Part shown: in pieces, positions 61,622-64,000 of the stretch
How the letters are laid out: the number at the start of each line of letters is the position of its first letter
How positions within the stretch are numbered: the stretch's first letter is position 1
Source: Acetobacter malorum
Lineage (GTDB): Bacteria; Pseudomonadota; Alphaproteobacteria; Acetobacterales; Acetobacteraceae
Assembly: GCF_001580615.1 (NCBI RefSeq)
Contig: NZ_LHZC01000039.1
Coordinates: 1-64,000 of the forward strand
Length of the DNA stretch: 64,000 nt
Direction of reading: 5' to 3'
The notes under the pieces: generated by a model
The model's database searches: none
What the model saw: the letters and a program-made list of their open reading frames with translations, nothing else
What the model was told of the DNA's origin: nothing
Position numbers and translations under genes: made by a program

Positions 61622-62098
61622 ATGAAAAATATGAAGGTGTTTGCTGGTCTGATCGGCTTTTCTGCCATTTCATTTTGTGCCTCTGCTCAAGCAGAGGATA
61701 TTTTTTCAAGAGTTGGGAAGGCCGTTACGGACGCCTACCCTGAGCTTGCCCCTAAACCGGAAATAACCCCCCTGAGAATTATTGCTTTTGATGGGGTGAA
61801 TTACCGTATTTACGGAACAGATGAGTGTCAGAATCCTACGGGCGGATTTTATCCTCGTAGTTCGTGCGTTGCTTTCCCTAAAGAGGCCAACAAGTCGCCT
61901 GTAGATCGAGCGGTGCAGTTGCTGGTGGTGCGTCCGGACAATCCGGATAGATCAGAGCGCATGACGACAGGCGTTATTCGTCTGGGGCTAGGCAAGCATG
62001 GTGAGGCGACGGTTTGGCTGAAATCAATCGGAAAAGATGGCGGGATCATTCATACGTTCGATGGCGATGGGCTTCCGGGTATGAGTAAGAATGGCTGA
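61622..62098 (+). CDS. secreted hypothetical protein
   Basis: 158 residues, signal peptide about 1-24 (SAQAE). The mature part has two Cys (DECQNP and SSCVAF) and a beta-rich look. Last of the plus-strand accessory series. No family recognised. Confidence 0.5.
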   Translation: MKNMKVFAGLIGFSAISFCASAQAEDIFSRVGKAVTDAYPELAPKPEITPLRIIAFDGVNYRIYGTDECQNPTGGFYPRSSCVAFPKEANKSPVDRAVQLLVVRPDNPDRSERMTTGVIRLGLGKHGEATVWLKSIGKDGGIIHTFDGDGLPGMSKNG

Positions 62099-62101
62099 GT
62101 A

Positions 62102-62158
62102 TAACTCGTATCAACTCGTACTAACTCGTATCGAGTTGATACGAGTTTATACGAGTTA
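62102..62158. repeat. 57-bp imperfect palindrome built of 10-bp iterons
   Basis: Reading inward from both ends, 26-base arms match at 23 of 26 positions around a 5-base centre GTATC (62128-62132). Arms are built from TAACTC, GTATCAACTC and GTACTAACTC, inverted as GAGTTGATAC, GAGTTTATAC and GAGTTA. An alternative dyad is AACTCGTATC (62123-62132) and GATACGAGTT (62138-62147), extending to 18 of 20 matches. It follows directly after a stop codon, with no T-run. It may be a partition site or a telomere-resolution site. Confidence 0.6.
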
Positions 62159-62238
62159 GCGCGACTAGATGCCGGTTATCTGATGGCTGATGGAATGTAG
62201 GCTGGCATTGTTTGCCATCATTGCTTGCGCTGAAAGAC

Positions 62239-62320
62239 TGCAAACAATGATTGTAATGAAACCATGCAAACAATGATTGCAAACAATGATTGCAATGAAA
62301 TCATGCAAACAATGATTGCA
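62239..62320. repeat. iteron array, 13/26-bp units, fourth locus
   Basis: TGCAAACAATGAT begins at 62239, 62265, 62278 and 62304, i.e. spacings 26, 13, 26, with TGCAATGAAATCA at 62291. The 13-base phasing shows the true unit is 13 bases. Identical words occur at 24805 and 47443. Confidence 0.7.
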
Positions 62321-62351
62321 TATAAATCATATAAAACAGAGATTGCGAAAG

Positions 62352-62390
62352 ACAAAAAAAAAGCCCCTCCATCTTGAATGGAAGGGCTTT
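62352..62390 (-). terminator. terminator of the BamE-like lipoprotein gene
   Basis: Imperfect stem AAGCCCCTCCAT / ATGGAAGGGCTT with loop CTTGA, and T9 on the minus strand. It follows the gene that stops at 62409. Confidence 0.75.
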
Positions 62391-62408
62391 CGACGGCGCA
62401 GGGGTAGA

Positions 62409-62804
62409 TCAGAAAAGACCGGCCTGCGATTTGGTGTTTGAGCTATTCATGGCGTGGTGCCAGACGCGATCACCCTTGAAGATGATGACCAGACTTTTCG
62501 ATGTGCCGTGAGAACTCTGATGCACGTCGCCGTAGAGCGGGATGAAATTGGCAGCGTCCATTTTGTCATTAGCGAAAGAATACTGCCATTCTTCGTTGCC
62601 TGAGTCCGTGAAGGACGTTCCAGCGGGATCACCGAACATCGTGCGGACTTCTTGCTTGGTTGTCACGCCGTCGTGGATCTTCTGATCGACCGACGCTGAG
62701 GTTTCATTCTTGATGGACTCATTGCCGCCGCTTGCGCAGGCAGAGAGTAGGAGGAGGGCAGACAGGCATCCAGCGGCAGCGGTCAGCTTTTTCGGGTTCG
62801 TCAC
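62409..62804 (-). CDS. BamE/SmpA-like lipoprotein
   Basis: 131 residues, GTG start with GAGGTAACTT upstream. Lipobox LSAC with Cys22, then Ile/Lys-rich BamE-like segment (DGVTTKQEVRTMFGDPAGTSFTDSGNEEWQYSF...) with the TKxEVRxxFGxP core of SmpA/OmlA proteins. Unclear role; outer-membrane lipoproteins also serve type IVB systems. Confidence 0.65.
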   Translation of the reverse strand: MTNPKKLTAAAGCLSALLLLSACASGGNESIKNETSASVDQKIHDGVTTKQEVRTMFGDPAGTSFTDSGNEEWQYSFANDKMDAANFIPLYGDVHQSSHGTSKSLVIIFKGDRVWHHAMNSSNTKSQAGLF

Positions 62805-63084
62805 AAGTTACCTCACTTCGTATAAAATGACGGAGATGCGTACCAAAAATATGGGCTTCTGTCTCCTAGATTGTTCATACATACACGAATACGAGTGCAA
62901 TTTGTTACGACTAAATATGTATGACACCCAACAAATGGTAAGTTTTCAATATATTGAATAGATACCTAACGAACTTATGAACAGACACGACGATATAATA
63001 ATTTTTTGTCGATTATTTATCTTGATGTTTTTCGTTCTGTGTCATAAAAACATGACATAAACACCAAAACAGGGAGATCGTCTG
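62805..63084. promoter_or_regulatory. divergent promoter region of the lipoprotein and ssb genes
   Basis: 280 bases of AT-rich sequence. It contains ATACACGAAT (62881-62890) and ACGACTAAA (62907-62915), shared with other promoter gaps. No gene visible. Confidence 0.45.
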
Positions 63085-63597
63085 GTGGCTGGTAGTGTTA
63101 ATAAAGTGATCTTGGTCGGAAATCTTGGGAAAGACCCTGAGATTCGTAATACCCAAGGTGGTACAAAGGTGGTCTCCTTTAACGTGGCGACCAGCGACAC
63201 ATGGAATGACCGTCAGTCAGGCGAACGCCGCGAGCGCACGGAATGGCATCGTGTTGTTATTTTCAACGACCGTCTGGCTGACGTGGCAGAGAGATTTTTG
63301 CGCAAAGGCCGCAAAGTTTACATTGAGGGTTCCTTGCAGACGCGCAAGTGGACAGATCAGTCTGGTCAGGAACGCTACACAACAGAAGTGATTATTGATC
63401 GTTTTCGCGGCGAATTGGAATTGTTGGATCGTCCGCGTGATGGTGAAGGCCAGAACAATCCCGGTGGCGGCTACGGCAGTGGCAATGCAAGCCCGCAGGG
63501 GCAGGGGGCGCGCTCTGGTGGAGCTAACCAGCCGGGCAACGGCGGATGGGATGCTCCGTCAGGCGGCAACGACTTGGATGATGAAATACCATTTTGA
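63085..63597 (+). CDS. ssb: single-stranded DNA-binding protein
   Basis: 170 residues, GTG start with GGGAGATCG upstream. OB-fold domain (1-110) with NKVILVGNLGKDPEIR, TEWHRVVIFNDRLADVAERFLRKGRKVYIEGSLQTRKW. A Gly/Gln-rich linker ends with DDEIPF, the tail that recruits partners. It may coat transferred single-stranded DNA. Confidence 0.95.
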   Translation: MAGSVNKVILVGNLGKDPEIRNTQGGTKVVSFNVATSDTWNDRQSGERRERTEWHRVVIFNDRLADVAERFLRKGRKVYIEGSLQTRKWTDQSGQERYTTEVIIDRFRGELELLDRPRDGEGQNNPGGGYGSGNASPQGQGARSGGANQPGNGGWDAPSGGNDLDDEIPF

Positions 63598-63627
63598 GCC
63601 GGGTGGGGTAGTAGCTGAGTGTCCCTT

Positions 63628-63873
63628 ATGAAGCGCATGACAACAGAGCAGTTCGTTCGATTGGGACAAGCTCTGTTCGGGAAAGCATGGAAAGCCGAGA
63701 TGGCTCGAAATCTCGATGTTTCTCTGCGCCATGTTCAAAGAATGGCCGATGGTTCTTCAATCATAACTAACGACGTGCGCGATAATTGTTTTCGCGTAAC
63801 AGAAAGCAGGTTGAGAGAAGTTCGTTCTGTTGTCATAGAAGTTTTTGGAAAATCATGTGGAGATGAAGAATAA
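63628..63873 (+). CDS. small HTH-type protein
   Basis: 81 residues from the ATG at 63628. The segment AEMARNLDVSLRHVQRMADGSS looks like a helix-turn-helix. It lies 30 bases after ssb on the same strand and overlaps the next start. Confidence 0.5.
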   Translation: MKRMTTEQFVRLGQALFGKAWKAEMARNLDVSLRHVQRMADGSSIITNDVRDNCFRVTESRLREVRSVVIEVFGKSCGDEE

Positions 63874-64000
63874 TGATGACGTATTTTCTGGAAATATTAG
63901 CTTTGTGTATTTCCGTGGTTGTTCTCGTCTCAAGCGGTTACAAGGTTTTCTATAGCATTGTTTATGGGGAGGGGAGTTTTGGCGTTAATATAATCTATAA
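63873..64000 (+). CDS. partial membrane protein, cut by the window end
   Basis: Begins at ATG 63873, overlapping the upstream stop (TAATG), and runs off the window. The first 42 residues form a hydrophobic helix (LEILALCISVVVLVSSGYKVF), so a small membrane protein. The function cannot be judged. Confidence 0.45.
   Translation, partial: MMTYFLEILALCISVVVLVSSGYKVFYSIVYGEGSFGVNIIY

Noticed and set aside
62102..62158. Terminator of the secreted-protein gene ending at 62098
   Set aside because: The dyad is AT-rich, has no T-run, and consists of 10-bp iterons shared with 53403; a protein-binding array is more likely.

Overview
The window looks like the backbone of a large conjugative plasmid from a Gram-negative bacterium, most likely an alphaproteobacterium. 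The pointers to Alphaproteobacteria are a MucR/Ros-type regulator and a RepC-like initiator with a candidate antisense RNA; a family such as Acetobacteraceae is only a guess. I see no rRNA, tRNA, CRISPR array, insertion sequence or obvious metabolic gene. Nearly every recognisable gene serves transfer, replication, partition or maintenance.

Layout. 1-2.6 kb: AT-rich repeats, a small gene and a 648-residue tyrosine-recombinase-fold protein that reads as a protelomerase (telomere resolvase). 2.6-5.8 kb (minus): membrane proteins, a DUF2726 protein and a secreted lytic-transglycosylase-like protein. 5.9-8.1 kb (plus): a small protein and DotM/IcmP. 8.1-18.5 kb (minus): the transfer core, read right to left as two small proteins, a TrbB/DsbC-like thiol protein, a DotJ-like protein, DotI, DotH, DotG, an IcmD-like protein, a small protein, DotO and a second IcmD-like protein. 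18.7-24.5 kb: MucR-like regulator, topoisomerase III, small membrane or secreted proteins and an IcmC/DotE-like protein. 24.8-26.4 kb (plus): iterons, ParA, a ribbon-helix-helix partner and an HTH protein. 26.5-38.0 kb (minus): four consecutive secreted proteins, a metallopeptidase-like LPD1 protein, DotA and DotL. 38.1-39.7 kb: RepC-like initiator with a candidate counter-transcribed RNA. 39.7-47.3 kb: a 2080-residue methyltransferase/strawberry-notch helicase resembling phage P1 DarB, and its partner. 47.7-53.1 kb (minus): lipoprotein, ParM, ParR-like protein, DotC, DotB, IcmT. 53.1-64 kb: accessory genes, including a tyrosine recombinase, a ClpP-fold membrane protein, HipBA, a block of small genes, a BamE-like lipoprotein and SSB.

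How it fits together. The Dot/Icm set (A, B, C, E, G, H, I, L, M, O, P, T, perhaps J) is the IncI/R64-type (type IVB) conjugation apparatus: DotC/H/G form the core channel, DotB and DotO are ATPases, DotL/DotM form the coupling complex. Topoisomerase III, SSB and the DarB-like protein would process or protect incoming DNA. Two partition systems (ParA type and ParM type) and HipBA stabilise the replicon. No relaxase is visible, so it is probably outside the window.

The most unusual points are the protelomerase, which implies a linear hairpin-ended conjugative plasmid or a linear ancestor, and three families of dispersed DNA repeats: 13/26-bp iterons at four loci, 10-bp iterons at two loci, and a 19-bp palindrome at three loci. 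These look like partition or replication-control sites.
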